A DNA stretch of 64,000 nt from Persicaria tinctoria (GCA_037127255.1 JBANSL010000009.1:19879975-19943974); one strand, 5' to 3'; shown: positions 1 to 11,372, counted from the stretch's first letter. Made by a program: numbers and translations. The notes: a model not told the origin generated them from the letters alone.

Positions 1-1547
1 ACAGAGAGAAGGATATTAATCAGGTATCTGTTTGCACTTGATGGTCCTTTTTTCCTTCGGAATATCGTGACTTGCCTATATAAGAAAACAATCTAATATC
101 TGGTTGTCCAGTGTGTAAATGAGCTTGCCCAGATCATGAATAATCTCTCGACTCTTGTGATAGACCAGCTGTCAACTCACTTATATGTGTACTCAATTTA
201 GTTTGGCTAAATAGGGTGTTAATGTAGGAATTGAATGCACTTTGCTATCCTAATTGCCTGTAAAAGCATTGATAAAGTTGTGGCCTTTTTTAATGCAAAT
301 AATCTAATATTTTACAGTTTCGATGTAAAGGTGTGTTTATATCTTTTTGGTTGTTGGGTCAACTCGGGTTAGGTTAGGTTTCACGTATTGGTTAGGACGT
401 CAGGTCGGTGAAGTTGGGCTCTTGGGTGCTTGCCATCTATAATTTATCCCTCTTTCTTCAAAATTGAAATAAAGTTGCTGTAAATATAAGATTATAGAAA
501 TTTAGAAGCAATGGTTACAGATTATTAAAACAATAAAAACCGGTGCAATAAAAATTGGTTCATTCTCTTTGTTTGGTTCTCTTTCTCTTTGGTTCTTTCT
601 CATTGTTTGCTTCGATGAGTAAAATAATTTCCCTATCAATGTGCTGATGTGATCTTACTTATTCATATGTAAATAACTTCTATTTGTGCAAGATAATTGA
701 AAGTGTAAATTTATATTGGTCGTATAAATGGGAAAATAACGAGTGGTGGCCCTCCTTGCTCATTCGTGTTGTTCTCAACTTAGTACTTAGCTCTGTAATG
801 GTTTTCTCTGCTCATTGATGTTGATGCTCAGACATTGTAATGCTTGTGCCAATTCAATCTTCACAAAGTAATGCTTTAATGTCTCCCAGGTTTCGTCAAC
901 AAGTAAGAAAAACACACTTATCTCTTTACATTAAACTCTTTGTTGCAATATTTAAAAAAATTTGCTTAAATATACATCTTTTCACCATATTTGATGGGTA
1001 AACAGGTTAGTCGAGGCATTTCTGAGATGGTGAGAAAGTGTACCCAAGTTTCTGCTATTTCATTGGATTTGGCAAATTAATGGAGATTTCTTTTCATCTC
1101 TTTACAATTGTCTCTTTCACTTTGATTGAATTAATTGAGATTTTTTTTGGATTTGGCGAATCTATTCTACTTCCTATTTCATCATTGTTCACATTTTCAG
1201 CTCCTGTATTCCGTCTGTCTACTCTTTCATTTTCTTCTGAATTGTTTTTTTGTTATTTTCCATACAAGTTTGGATAATTTCCTTTCGTTGCTCTTTGTGT
1301 ATTGTTCATGTGGCCATTCTTTGACATCATTGTAGGCATTGAGCTGTGGCAAGTAGAGCTGAACTTTCTTGTGATGAGCTATTTAGTTTAGAATTGTCAT
1401 CTTTGGTAAACATAACGAGATGTCTTTTTGTTAGGTGAAAATTGGAACTCTGTTTACCAATGTGTTAGTCTGCGATGATCCCAAGTATGCTAACCAATCT
1501 GTACTACTGGATATTTGGATGTCTTTGTTGGAGGTGTTATTCTAATG
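1..1547. other. No gene recognised; AT-rich flank
   Basis: Open frames here are short, low-complexity and Phe/Leu rich, without recognisable motifs. There is a CT-rich stretch near 560-610. I see no repeat boundary or RNA gene. Confidence 0.5.
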
Positions 1548-1560
1548 TCAGATATATATT

Positions 1561-1740
1561 GAATGACAGAAGGAACAGCTGCCTGCTTCTAAGCCATTTA
1601 AGGAAGAAGCCGAAGTTAATGCCGAGGGCCTAAAACAACATGTACGAGCTGTCTCTACGAAGCTTGGAGAGTCATAAAGGCAGCTATCCCAGCTGTGTTC
1701 TTCAAAAGAAAACTGCATATCTGAAAAAATAAGAAGATCA
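1561..1740 (+). pseudogene. Possible coding fragment with an internal stop
   Basis: One plus-strand frame beginning near 1568 reads a hydrophilic, Lys/Glu-rich stretch (for example PFKEEAEVNAEGLKQHVRAV). It meets a TAA near 1676 and then continues as similar hydrophilic protein to about 1740. The composition differs from the AT-rich flanks, so it may be an old exon. I do not recognise the family. It lies on the same strand as the RING gene and the Helitron helicase downstream, so capture by a Helitron is possible but unproven. Confidence 0.25.
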
Positions 1741-2230
1741 AGGTTGGGAGCATCGACTTGAGATATAGTCCGACAATATGGGATATGGCATAGCGGTTCT
1801 TCAAGACCTATAGTTTTCAATTTTCAAATGACTCATAGGGTGTAAAACGCCCGCTATATGGCATGTCCCAGTGTTTAGTGATGGACAGATCAATCCAGCT
1901 GCTTGTACCCTTAAATTGATGTGAATCGAATTTTAATCCTTAACATTATTAACAGTTCTTAAAAGTCTGATTTTGAATTGGGTTACTTTACTGTTTTCTG
2001 CCAAATTGGCTATCTTCATTCGGAATAGCTGCTGCTTGATTGATTCCAAATGCGGCTGAGCTGCTCGACTAAGTTGTTTGTAACAATTGAATGTATCCTA
2101 CATAAATTTAAGATGTTATGGTCTACCTTGCATTGTAAAAGCGTTCAAGGATTTGGTTTCTGAATGGCCATGTATCCCACTCACTAACGGGTGACATCCC
2201 AATTACCCCACTAACTAACCGTTGCCATCC

Positions 2231-2398
2231 AAACTAATCCACTAATTCACCCAAGTTATCAGAATTCTCTCATCAATCCCCACTACTTCACCCATTTTCA
2301 GTTCATCACTAACCAAATTAATCCACTAATTCACCCAAGTTATCACAATTCCCTCATCAATCCCCACTACTTCACCCATTTGCAGTTCATCACTCCCC
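2231..2398. repeat. Tandem duplication, 84-bp unit, two copies
   Basis: The segment starting AAACTAATCCACTAATTCACC at 2231 recurs at 2315 as AAATTAATCC..., giving a period of 84 bp with a handful of mismatches. It lies about 230 bp upstream of the RING-H2 start codon. Nothing else is seen between 1741 and 2623. Confidence 0.8.
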
Positions 2399-2623
2399 AC
2401 TACTTGATGTTGGACATTTTGGGACAATTTCAGTTTATCTCTAGTTCTATATAAATTCAAGTGAAATTCATGTTTTTCACCATTGGCATTCACAACTGAT
2501 ATTAAGTATTGTGTATGGAGTTTTTGGGTTTCAATTACATATATTTACGTTTTTGTTCACTATGTTTCCTTCATCCTATCTATTTGACTCATATGTGGAA
2601 TTGTGATTTTGTAGCTTCAATCG

Positions 2624-3217
2624 ATGGCGGTTCCACGGCGGCACGCATTGGGATATCATTCTATCGTCGGGTCATTCTTCGTTCGCATCATAGGAACACC
2701 GTCTACTTCATATGGAGATAGTACACTTGCTATCTCCTATAATACCATAAGCAATGGGCAGATTGATGAGAATGAAACCACTCTTCGTTGGAATGGCGTT
2801 CCAATGAATTGGCTTCAATGCCAAGAGGTCCTAACACAAGGTGGTATTCCTTTGATTGTTCAAACTCAAGCTGCTATACCGCTGTTAATGACCTACATGT
2901 GTCATTGGTTCGATGATCGTGCTGACCTCGTGGAGTACGGGATGGCTCCTAACCTCCGCGTCGAAGTCATTGTCATTCCGCTTCCTGACCTCTATGTGCC
3001 TCATCAGCCCGCGATTCCAGCCGTCGTAGACTCCCTACAAGAAGTCCATCTAAATATCCCAAGTGCAGATTCTTGTGTCATTTGCCTTGAGCCGTTGGTG
3101 GGTGTCAATCGCCTCATTCAAATGCCGTGCCAACACATATTTCATCGTGATTGCATTATAAGATGGTTAACATTTAATCATGTATGCCCCTTTTGCCGCT
3201 CGGCATTGCCACATTAG
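2624..3217 (+). CDS. RING-H2 finger protein, probable E3 ubiquitin ligase
   Basis: An uninterrupted 197-residue frame with a C-terminal RING-H2 finger. The ligands are Cys151, Cys154, Cys169, His171, His174, Cys177, Cys188 and Cys191, in the C3H2C3 order with spacing 2-14-1-2-2-10-2. Trp181 sits at the position typical of E2-binding RING-H2 fingers. Proteins of this type transfer ubiquitin from an E2 to substrates. Residues 1-145 show no signal peptide, transmembrane helix or other domain I recognise, so the substrate is unknown. The start at 2624 is the first in-frame ATG. A TTTGTAG about 10 bp upstream resembles a splice acceptor, so a 5' untranslated or coding exon upstream cannot be excluded. 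Intact reading and good motif spacing argue for a functional gene, although capture by the downstream Helitron is possible. Confidence 0.72.
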   Translation: MAVPRRHALGYHSIVGSFFVRIIGTPSTSYGDSTLAISYNTISNGQIDENETTLRWNGVPMNWLQCQEVLTQGGIPLIVQTQAAIPLLMTYMCHWFDDRADLVEYGMAPNLRVEVIVIPLPDLYVPHQPAIPAVVDSLQEVHLNIPSADSCVICLEPLVGVNRLIQMPCQHIFHRDCIIRWLTFNHVCPFCRSALPH

Positions 3218-4058
3218 GCAATTCATTGAACTTTTAGCAAGTTAGGTAGGTAGTTAGGATCTATTATCTTTGTGTTTGACTCTATCATGGAATCTTAGCT
3301 TGGTGAATGTTCCCACTTTTGATTTGTTGTTTCTAATGGTTTGGATATTATAGCATGTATTTATCAGTAGTATTAAAACAAGCTCCTCTTAATCTTGGGG
3401 ACCAATTTGTGAGCTATTTTCGGTTCCATGATTATTGTGGTGGCATTTTTATGTTAGTTTACCTTCATCTTATTGATTTCAAGGTAATGCAGATAGGCCT
3501 TTATGAGATCACCAGAAGTTGGAGTATGAGATCAGAATAACTTTGTGACATTGAAAGGTCACATTTGGATTTCAGTTGCTTAATTGGCTTCACACATTTG
3601 GATTTCAGTATACCCGAACCCATATCTAATGTTATCCTCTTGCATTTAAAATTTTCTACTCCTATACTGTTTGTAAAAGCCCTTCATCTATCATTAAACT
3701 CAGGCCCTTTGAATCAGCCCTTTCCAGAAAATGAATCATCTCATAAATTCTTGAACTTATTTCTTTATATTAAACGATTAGAATGTCATACACATTGGAA
3801 GAAATCAACAATTTCATCAGATTTTAGTTTAGATTCGACTGGTCAAAGTATGCATCATACTTACTGATCAATATTAGATTTTGTGAATTTGAAATGGTAT
3901 TCATAAGCTTATACATTTTGAATATATACTTTTCATACATATATTGATATTGAGTCCTATACATAGGATTTGATTAAAGGCCTTGAAGGGCTGCAAACTG
4001 GCATTTTTCTTGATGTCTACACATTTTAGTTTGGTATAGAAAATAATAACCTAAGGAA
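3218..4058. other. No gene recognised
   Basis: AT-rich sequence downstream of the RING gene. Open frames at 3355-3540 and 3565-3867 have no motif and look like chance frames. Confidence 0.5.
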
Positions 4059-4440
4059 ATGACCAAGGGCATCAGTAGAGTTGTTAAAGTCTATAATGTG
4101 CATGTTGTGACCAAGGTCCCAGGCACAAGTCTGATTGTAAAGAAGCAAACTGATCGGTAAGCAATTTTTTATGATATATTTATTTAGAATTTTTCTTATG
4201 TAAATTTTTTTCTCCTTCCTTTTTCGTAGCTACAACTTGGAACTCATCTGGAAAGGTGCTTTTTCATTTACTGATTTGGTTGAGGTGTTAGGAACACAAA
4301 ATTGTCCCTATCAGGCAGCTTTGATAGTTCAAATAAGAAAGTTTACATGTATATATTCTACCCTGACAACCAACACATGTATCCCTGGCCAAAAAATTCC
4401 TTGTATGGTCGTTACTGAACAGCAGGGATGCAGCTCGTGA
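4059..4440 (+). CDS. Hypothetical two-exon reading frame or gene fragment
   Basis: An ATG at 4059 opens a frame to 4156, where GTAAGC gives a plausible donor. A pyrimidine-rich tract ending TTTTCGTAG gives an acceptor at 4228-4229. Joining 4059-4156 to 4230-4440 keeps frame and encodes 102 residues, moving from a basic segment to one with an LIWKGAFSFTDLVEVLG stretch. I recognise no domain. It may be a degraded exon pair of a larger gene: the next 100 bp carries another hydrophilic plus-strand frame (SLASRLNTDSREEG near 4575-4615). Splice signals and protein-like composition are the only support. Confidence 0.3.
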
Positions 4441-4448
4441 AGCAGAAA

Positions 4449-4528
4449 CCAAAGCACATCAGTTGCTGGTCATTGAGCTGACAAGGTGAACACCGAAGCA
4501 CATCAGTTGCTGGTTATTGAGCTGAGAT
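4449..4528. repeat. Short tandem duplication, 44-bp period
   Basis: AGCACATCAGTTGCTGG starts at 4453 and again at 4497, followed both times by nearly the same 15 bases. The second copy leads into the hydrophilic frame noted near 4600. No other feature is seen from 4700 to 5110. Confidence 0.7.
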
Positions 4529-5117
4529 CTTGTGTTATGACAGAGGCTGACAATTACCAGTTGAAAGCTGTTAGCTTGGCTTCAAGGCTTAACACAGATT
4601 CAAGAGAGGAAGGTAAGGAAGTTGTTGTATTGGGATTACACTCATGTATGACAGTAAAAGGTGCGAATCAAAATTCTGTAGGAGAGTGCGGTGCAAAGGT
4701 TGAGAGCAATGCAGGGGGAAGAAAAAACACATGTAAAGGTGAAAATAAATCGACATGTACAGGTGCTGATGTGCTGCAGTAGAGGGAGGAGGCGGCTGTA
4801 TAGGTGTTGATGTCTCACAATGCATTTCACTTCTAGAGAAGTCTAATGCATTACTTGTCTGCAACTTAGGTGCTATGATAACTCTTTCAATGGGTTTATA
4901 TGAGTTTACTGGTTCTGCAAGATCACATTCATCGCATTGCAAAATGCACCAGTTAGCTGAAAATAAGATCACAGTATCAATTCAACCAATGTTGACAGTT
5001 ACGGTGGTTGAGATTTGAAATTACAATTTCAGTTTTTGATAAATCATTTTAAAAAAATTTATATTTCAAAACAGCTCCACCCCCACTCTCTCCACCTTTC
5101 CTCCAATTGGCCTTCAT

Positions 5118-5310
5118 AAACTACCCACCCACCCACATTTTGTTTTTTGATTCAGAAGTACCCACCCACGTTTTGTAAATATGAAATACACTATCGACCC
5201 ACCCACGTTTGTAAACATTATAAAAACTACCCACCCACCCACCCATGTTTTGTAAATATGAAAAAAACCACCCACCCACGTTTTGTACAGCTTAAAAACA
5301 ACTACCCACC
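5118..5310. repeat. Degenerate minisatellite of CCACCCACGTTTTGTAAAT units
   Basis: About five imperfect copies of a CACCCACGTTTTGTAAATATG-like block with variable A-rich spacers, seen near 5122, 5160, 5200, 5235 and 5270. It ends about 110 bp before the first recognisable Helitron helicase exon, at the place where upstream Helitron coding sequence would be expected. Confidence 0.65.
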
Positions 5311-5427
5311 CTAATTAAAAGAAAAGAGGGGAACGTAACCACCACATTTTTTATTGCTTTATACTGATCTTTTCAATTTACAATATTCAATTATTAATTT
5401 GTATGGTCATATAATACTTTCATGTAG

Positions 5428-7196
5428 ATTTACAACTACCCGAAGAACAATTGAAACATTACGGATTAGCAGAGGTTGAGATGTTATTGCGAAGAAATGG
5501 TAGCTCTCTAAGGCGATATCCTTCCTTACCACCCCCAAATGCTAGCTTGATTGCTACTGGTAATAACATTCTCATTCAAGAGGAGTTGCGCCATAATGTT
5601 CCCGAGTTAAAGACAGAGCATTCACGATTATTGTCCAGTTTCACAGAAGAACAACGGCGTGTTTATGATGAAATAATGGGTGCTACCAGAGCCGATAGGG
5701 GGGGAGTTTTTTTCCTGTATGGTTATGGAGGAACTGGGAAGACATATATTTGGAAAGCACTTACCGCTGCTATTCGAAGTGAAGGGCACATTGTTTTGAA
5801 TGTGGCTTTGAGTGGCATTGCGGCACTTCTACTTCCTGGTGGAAGGACTGCACATTCCAGGTTTGCCATTCCCTTACAAATACATGAGGACTCTATGTGT
5901 GAAATTCGTCCTGGTACTCCTTTGGCGGCATTAGTTGCAACAGCGAAACTTATAATATGGGATGAAGCACCTATGGCTAATAGATATTGTTTTGAAGCTT
6001 TGGATCGAAGCTTACGAGATGTCCTCAAGTTTTCCAATCCTCACAGTGAAAGACAACCATTCGGGGGAAAAGTTGTGGTCTTTGGTGGTGATTTTAGGCA
6101 AATATTGCCCGTTGTTGCACGAGGAAGTAGACAGGACATTGTATCTGCTACAATAAACTCTTCCTATCTATGGCGTGATTGCAAGGTAAATATTTTTTTT
6201 ATAGCTACTTACGTTCATTTATTATTTTGGTCAAAGGTTTCCTATTAGATGCACGATTCATCTAATTAAATAAAATGTTTTACAACTACGTAGGTACTCC
6301 AATTGACTAGGAATATGAGATTATCTTGTGGCCAAGTTGATTCTGATGTGGAAGAATTGAAGGAGTTCTCAGATTGGGTGCTACGAATTGGTGATGGAGT
6401 TGAGGGTGATGATAATGATGGTCAAGCTATTGTTCATTTTCCACCAGATCTTCTTATTCCTTACACAAATGATCCGATTGGAGCCATTGTTGCTGTTGTA
6501 TATCCATATGTATCAGATCATTTGATGGATTCTACTTACTTCCAAGAAAGAGCCATCCTAGCCCCAACGCATGAAGTCGTGGATAAGGTAAATGATTATG
6601 TACTCTCATTAATCCCGGGAGAGGAGAAGGTATTTTTGAGTTCAGATAGCCTTTGCAAGTCAGATCTTAATATAGAAGGCCAAGGAGCTATTTATTCGGC
6701 TGAATATTTGAACACTATCAAATGCTCAGGGATACCTAATCATAACATCACACTGAAGGTAGGGGTTCCTGTGATGTTACTTCGCAACTTGGATCAGTCT
6801 CTTGGCTTATGTAATGGAACTCGGCTAATCATTACACGATTGGGAAATCGTATATTGGAAGCAAAAATTATATCTGGGACGCATGCTGGTCATAAAGTCC
6901 CTATACCTCGCATGGTGTTATCACCTTCGGACACATTGCTGCCATTCAAGTTTCAACGCTGACAGTTCCCATTGATGGTTTCATTTGCTATGACCATTAA
7001 CAAGAGTCAGGGACAATCTCTGTCACAAGTCGGTCTCTTCCTACCAAAGCCAGTGTTCACCCATGGACAATTATATGTAGCTGTGTCTAGAGTTACTAGC
7101 AGAGCTGGATTGAAAGTCTTAGTTTCTGACAATGAAGGTAATGCTTCATCTGCTACCACTAATGTAGTGTATAAAGAAGTTTTTCAGAATGTATGA
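5428..7196 (+). pseudogene. Helitron PIF1-like helicase, two exons, one nonsense codon
   Basis: Encodes the SF1 helicase half of a RepHel protein, which unwinds DNA during rolling-circle transposition. Exon A starts after an AG at 5426-5427 and carries the Walker A motif GYGGTGKT, Walker B IIWDEAPM and the GGDFRQILPV motif. A 108-bp GT-AG intron spans 6186-6293. Exon B (6294-7196) carries the C-terminal helicase motifs, including TINKSQGQ and the YVAVSRV motif. A TGA at 6960-6962 interrupts exon B in the middle of an otherwise conserved block; the frame is the same on both sides, and family alignment suggests an Arg codon (CGA) was there. Without its upstream Rep half and with this stop, the gene is very probably dead. 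The start codon lies outside the preserved part. Confidence 0.85.
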
Positions 7197-7525
7197 GGAG
7201 TAATATACAACCTTTTCATCTCATGTTATGCCAACGTTCATTTTCTATGCTATGGTTATCGATTTGGGTAATTATCGCTATTTTCTCCTCATCCTTTTTT
7301 TTATATGACATTTCTGATTTATTTTATATATATAATGCTTTAGGAAGTGTTCTCGATGTTGGGTTGAATTGCCGGTTGTCGTACTTTGTTGAATATTCGA
7401 CCTTTCATAAATATTATATTGTTTCAATTGAAATGATATAAGAATAAAGGAATAGAGATCGGACATAAAATATTATATATATTTGTATAATATTACATTG
7501 TAGTATATAATCAAAATATTTCATA

Positions 7526-7555
7526 CCCGTGCCTTAGGCACGGGCCTTACACTAG
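7526..7555 (+). other. Helitron 3' terminal hairpin and CTAG
   Basis: CCCGTGCCT and AGGCACGGG form a perfect inverted repeat at 7526-7544. An 11-base spacer ending CTAG follows (7552-7555). This is the termination signal of plant Helitrons. Confidence 0.9.
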
Positions 7556-7801
7556 TGTTACTAAATCGCCACCCCCACACCAATTTTCTATCAAAATATC
7601 TATTAGAACTCAAAGGGTGAGTTTACTCAGTGAGTCCACTCGCCCAACTAGACCGAGTCAATTCGTTGTCTTCTTCCTCCAAATTGGGTGGTAGGGGTTT
7701 CAATGAGGGTTGGTTAATTTCCGTTGTTTCACTTAAAAAATACCTTCTTTAACTTCTAATCACTCTCCTCATCTAAAAAAACGTGTTCAATTTGGAATTT
7801 A

Positions 7802-8395
7802 GGCCCCGTTTGGTACAAATATGGTAATCGGAATGAGAATGGTAATCGGAATCGGAATCAAAATTCGGAATAAGTGATTACTCAAGCATGTTGTTTGGTA
7901 TAATATCGGGAATGAGAAATTTAGAAATTTAACTTGAAAATATACGAAAATCTACCAAATTTTAAAAAGAAATGACATTCTATTTCTTAAATTAACTCAA
8001 AGTTAGCATAACATTACACAAATTCAACAATCCAATTAAAAAAATTCATCAAATCAGAAAGCTGATTAGATCTAGAACCCTTCTATGATGTTTGGGTGGG
8101 TGGGAAGAAGCAAATCTGAAGAACCCAGTGGGAGGAGAAGGAGGACGATGGGGACACCGGATCTGGAGATCCCGATGAAGTGGAAGAGGACGAAGGCAGA
8201 TCTGGATAGCCCGGAGCAGGGGGAGAGGACAACGGCGCTTGAGAAGGAGCTAGATCTGGAGAGGTCGATAGCGGCAGGGGAGCAGATTTGGAGAGCTCGG
8301 TGCGAGAGGATAGGACAACTTCGACAAGGGGGGAGCGGATCGAGAGAGACAACCGTCGACCGGTGGAGGAGCAGCGGCAGCCGTCGACCGGTGTG

Positions 8396-8459
<64 letters not shown>

Positions 8460-8795
8460 TGGAGGTGGCGGTGCTCGTGGACGATAGCGGCAACGGCGAC
8501 AGTCGGTGGTGGTGGTGTTAGTGGCGGCAACCGGTGGTGGTGGTGGTGGCGGTGACTGGCAATCGGATGAAGATGGAGGTGATGGATGTTGTGCGTGAGT
8601 TGGGAAGGGTGGGGAAATTGGTAATGGCTCATTCCTCACCTAAAGGGAAGGAATGAAAAATGCTCAAAATTGGGGATAATTTAATTACCCGGTAATCGAT
8701 TTCATTCCGGGTTTTGTCCTACCAAACACGAAATCGGTAATCACTCATTCCGATTACCAGATTTTAATTCCCGATAATCGATACCAAACAAGGCC
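7802..8795. mobile_element. PIF/Harbinger-type non-autonomous element, TSD TTA
   Basis: Terminal inverted repeats begin GGCCCCGTTTGGTA on the left and end TACCAAACAAGGCC on the right. They are followed inward by repeated GGTAATCGGAATGAG motifs in inverted orientation. The 3-bp flank TTA occurs at 7799-7801 and 8796-8798, as PIF/Harbinger elements produce. No transposase is encoded. Long frames inside on both strands result from GC-rich sequence and a GA microsatellite, and show no domain. Confidence 0.9.
8399..8457. repeat. (GA)n microsatellite inside the MITE
   Basis: An uninterrupted run of about 29 AG dinucleotides. It makes all six frames open and explains the Ser/Leu and Arg/Glu repeat proteins predicted here. 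Confidence 0.97.
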
Positions 8796-9607
8796 TTAAT
8801 AGAATGATTCAACCTCAATTCCGTTCAAGTTCATTTTTAACGTCGTTTTGGATGATTTTGAAGCAGTTTCTTATAATTGAAAATACAAAATCAATCAACA
8901 AATAAAATGAAAGAGATTGGTGTATTCAATTGTAGGTTTTAGGACTCCATCCACTCGCCCAACAAAAAGGGGATTTCGTCCTCTTTAGAACCCTATTCCA
9001 CCATTGTTAGCTAAAATCCGAGCTCTTAATCTATTCTATCACTTTCCTTATACCTCAAGCTTCGCTTTAGTGTAAAAATCCCTCTCAAAATTGTACAAAA
9101 TAATCGGATTTCATTTCCGACATAAGCTAGCCGATGGTTGCAGCCCGCCACCTTGCCGTCGTTATCACCACCTTCTTGCACCACCAGGAGTCAAGAGATA
9201 TGCCGCACCACCAGAAGTCCGTAGCCTCCGACCTCTTGGCTTTCCGTGCCTCCAAACTCCACCGGGAACCTACCGAAGCTTCGCCGAAGTCCATTGTCGC
9301 CGATGTCCTGGTCTGATACTTTGATGGTGTCGATTTAGGGAGGAAGATGAATTAATTACATTCTTCCTCCCATACTTTTTATTTTTATAATATATGCCCT
9401 TATTTCAATGATGAACAAACAGGGGTAAAATAGTCATTTCACATATTTAACGGAACTTTGACAGAAAAGTGGTGTGGGGTGGCGATTTGGTAATAGATAC
9501 TATTTAAAGGGTGGTTTTCTGCATATTTGATTTTAAGGGGTGGTTTTGTGCAAAAGACCAAATTTAAGGAGTGGCTTCCTGCGGATTACCCTAATTATTA
9601 GTTATTA

Positions 9608-9769
9608 CTATCTCCGTCTAAAAATATACGGAATAAGTCTTTATAGACATAGAAAATTTGAGGGAAAAAGTCATTAATTATTCACAACCCCTCGTTAATT
9701 ATCCACAATTTTTTAATGAATGAGTATTTTTTTGTATCTATTTTTTTATACATCTTTTAACGGAGGGAG
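9608..9769. mobile_element. Stowaway-like MITE, degenerate
   Basis: Begins CTATCTCCGTCTAAAA after a TA and ends TTTTAACGGAGGGAG, the inverse of the Stowaway/Mariner consensus CTCCCTCCGT. The right TA of the target duplication is not intact (TC instead), so the call rests on the terminal repeats and size of about 160 bp. Confidence 0.5.
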
Positions 9770-9848
9770 TCTTTTCGAACGAGGTCTTCGATCTCCTCAA
9801 GACAACGCGCCTTAGTGAAGGATGAACATAGCCCAAGACGTGCTAGCT

Positions 9849-10850
9849 TTTTTTGTTTCTATTATTGTCCCTTAGCTCGATTTCCGGACTTTACTATGAC
9901 ATTTTCTCCTAGGTTGTAGTAATATTAACCAATAAAAAAATTATTAATTTATTATTATTATTTATGTATCTATTTTTTTTATACAAGGTGAGAATTTGGG
10001 GTGATCAATCGCGGTTGACTCACCACCCAAGAGCGTCTTGACGGATGAAGTCTTCGGGCTCAACTCGAGGGCGATCATGAATCATAGTCGTCGAGAGACC
10101 CAGATGCACCAATATGCCTACAACCTAATTCCCTTAGCAAAAGGTGTAGGTGAAAGAAACACTAAGAAAATCACAGAAAAGACCGAGGGCATCCGAAATT
10201 ATCATCTTGACATTTCATGAGACATTCGTGGCATTGGTAACGGTCAAACAGTCACCCTCCACTTCAAGATGAGAAAAAACCCGCTTCAAAAGCTTCCATA
10301 AGTCCAGGCAGAAGACCAGAAGCGGCAATGCCAGAGGCAAGATTTGTTCCGTCAAAATTAAATTTCACGAATCTCTCTTTCGATTGTTTGTTCTCTTTTG
10401 GTTGGACCCCGTTCTAGTTGTATTTATTTCTTCTTCTGGCTCCTCAGTTTGCGCTTTTTTTTTCTACCTTGTCCTATATTTTTTTTTATATGTTGTACCC
10501 ATTCTCCCATGTTTCTAATATCGTTGTTCTTGAACAGAATTTTATTTCTCATTGACCAAACTCCTCATAAGGAAAATGCCTGAATCGGGTTCCGCTCGAT
10601 CTATTGATAATTTTGTGAAAATTTCAGTGATTATTTCTTTATAAGGTTTCCTATTTTTATCCATGTTTTGTATTATTCTATGTATCTGTTCGTCTATTCT
10701 TCTGACAAAGATTAGTGTTGTCTGGCATTCGGTAAATAAATGTTTGTGTATTATTTTTGTATCTATTACTTTCCCTTAGCTTGATTCCTGATCTTTGCTA
10801 TGACATTTTCTCCTAAATTGTAGTAATATTAACCAATACAAAATTATTTT
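9849..10850. repeat. Direct repeat pair of about 100 bp, 0.9 kb apart
   Basis: A block containing CCCTTAGCT, CTATGACATTTTCTCCTA and GTAGTAATATTAACCAATA occurs at about 9849-9950 and again at about 10753-10850 with roughly 85-90% identity by eye. The 0.8 kb between holds a 60-codon frame (10038-10220) with no known motif. The layout could be a small terminal-repeat retroelement or a segmental duplication. No primer site or polypurine tract was recognised. Confidence 0.45.
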
Positions 10851-11317
10851 ATCATCTTAATCAGTCTTAAGATAGTTTTTCCAATTTTTTAGATATAAAT
10901 ATATTTTGAAGAGATTTTATCAGATTTTTTAAGATTTGGATAATAATTATATATAAAAAAGAATTTATCTCATGTACTTAATCAATACGTAATATATAAT
11001 ATATCTTAAGATAACATTTTTTCATAATTTTTGTATCTTCAATCAAATTCTATGCATAATCCATAATTTTTTTAAAAAAGTATTTATCATGAGATATGAA
11101 AATTTTGTAAAGTTAAAATAATAAGTTGCGTAAGATTTATTATATTTATATAATAAAAGATCAAATCGTTTACGCATATAAAAATTAAATAATCAATTAT
11201 AATTACGTGACAACACGATTTTTTTTTCCAAATAAATTATTTGAGTGTAATATATTATGAGATTTATTTATATTAAAAATTTTGGTTTGTTATAAAATTA
11301 TAGATCTAAATTAATAG

Positions 11318-11372
11318 GTGTGTGTGTGCGTGTGTATGTGCGCGCGCGCGTGTGCGCGTGTGCGCGTGTGTG
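11318..11372. repeat. Alternating purine-pyrimidine tract (GT/GC)n
   Basis: TG, CG and GC dinucleotides alternate for about 55 bp, including a CGCGCGCGCG core at 11341-11350, in surroundings that are strongly AT-rich. Such tracts can adopt Z-DNA. The neighbouring stretch 10856-11317 contains no gene. Confidence 0.9.

Larger units (their letters stand above)
5428..7555 (+). mobile_element. Helitron, 5'-truncated, with helicase and 3' end
   Basis: The 3' part of a rolling-circle Helitron. It contains the PIF1-like helicase coding region followed by a canonical 3' terminus: a GC-rich hairpin at 7526-7544, then CCTTACACTAG ending at 7555, with T as the next base, as expected for insertion between A and T. 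No Rep (HUH nuclease) domain or N-terminal Helitron region is seen upstream, so the element is either truncated or its 5' half has been replaced. The 5' TC terminus was not found, so the start given is only the first recognisable exon. Confidence 0.85.
7557..9500. repeat. Inverted-repeat ends of an older DNA element
   Basis: About 30 bp at 7557-7590 (GTTACTAAATCGCCACCCC) are inversely repeated at about 9465-9495 (GGGGTGGCGATTTGGTAAT), with a few differences. The Harbinger-type MITE at 7802-8795 lies between them. The right copy continues outward with GGGTGGTTTTCTGC-type sequence to about 9590, while the left copy is cut off exactly at the Helitron 3' end. The Helitron thus appears to have landed inside the left terminal repeat. 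Class is uncertain; a Mutator-like element is possible. The rest of this stretch has no gene. Confidence 0.55.

Noticed and set aside
1038..1335. Two overlapping 66-79-codon frames
   Set aside because: Phe/Leu-rich, T-rich chance frames without any motif or splice context.
8072..8639. Overlapping frames of 77-186 codons on both strands
   Set aside because: They are produced by the GA microsatellite and GC-rich MITE interior; no domain, and the surrounding element is defined by its terminal repeats.
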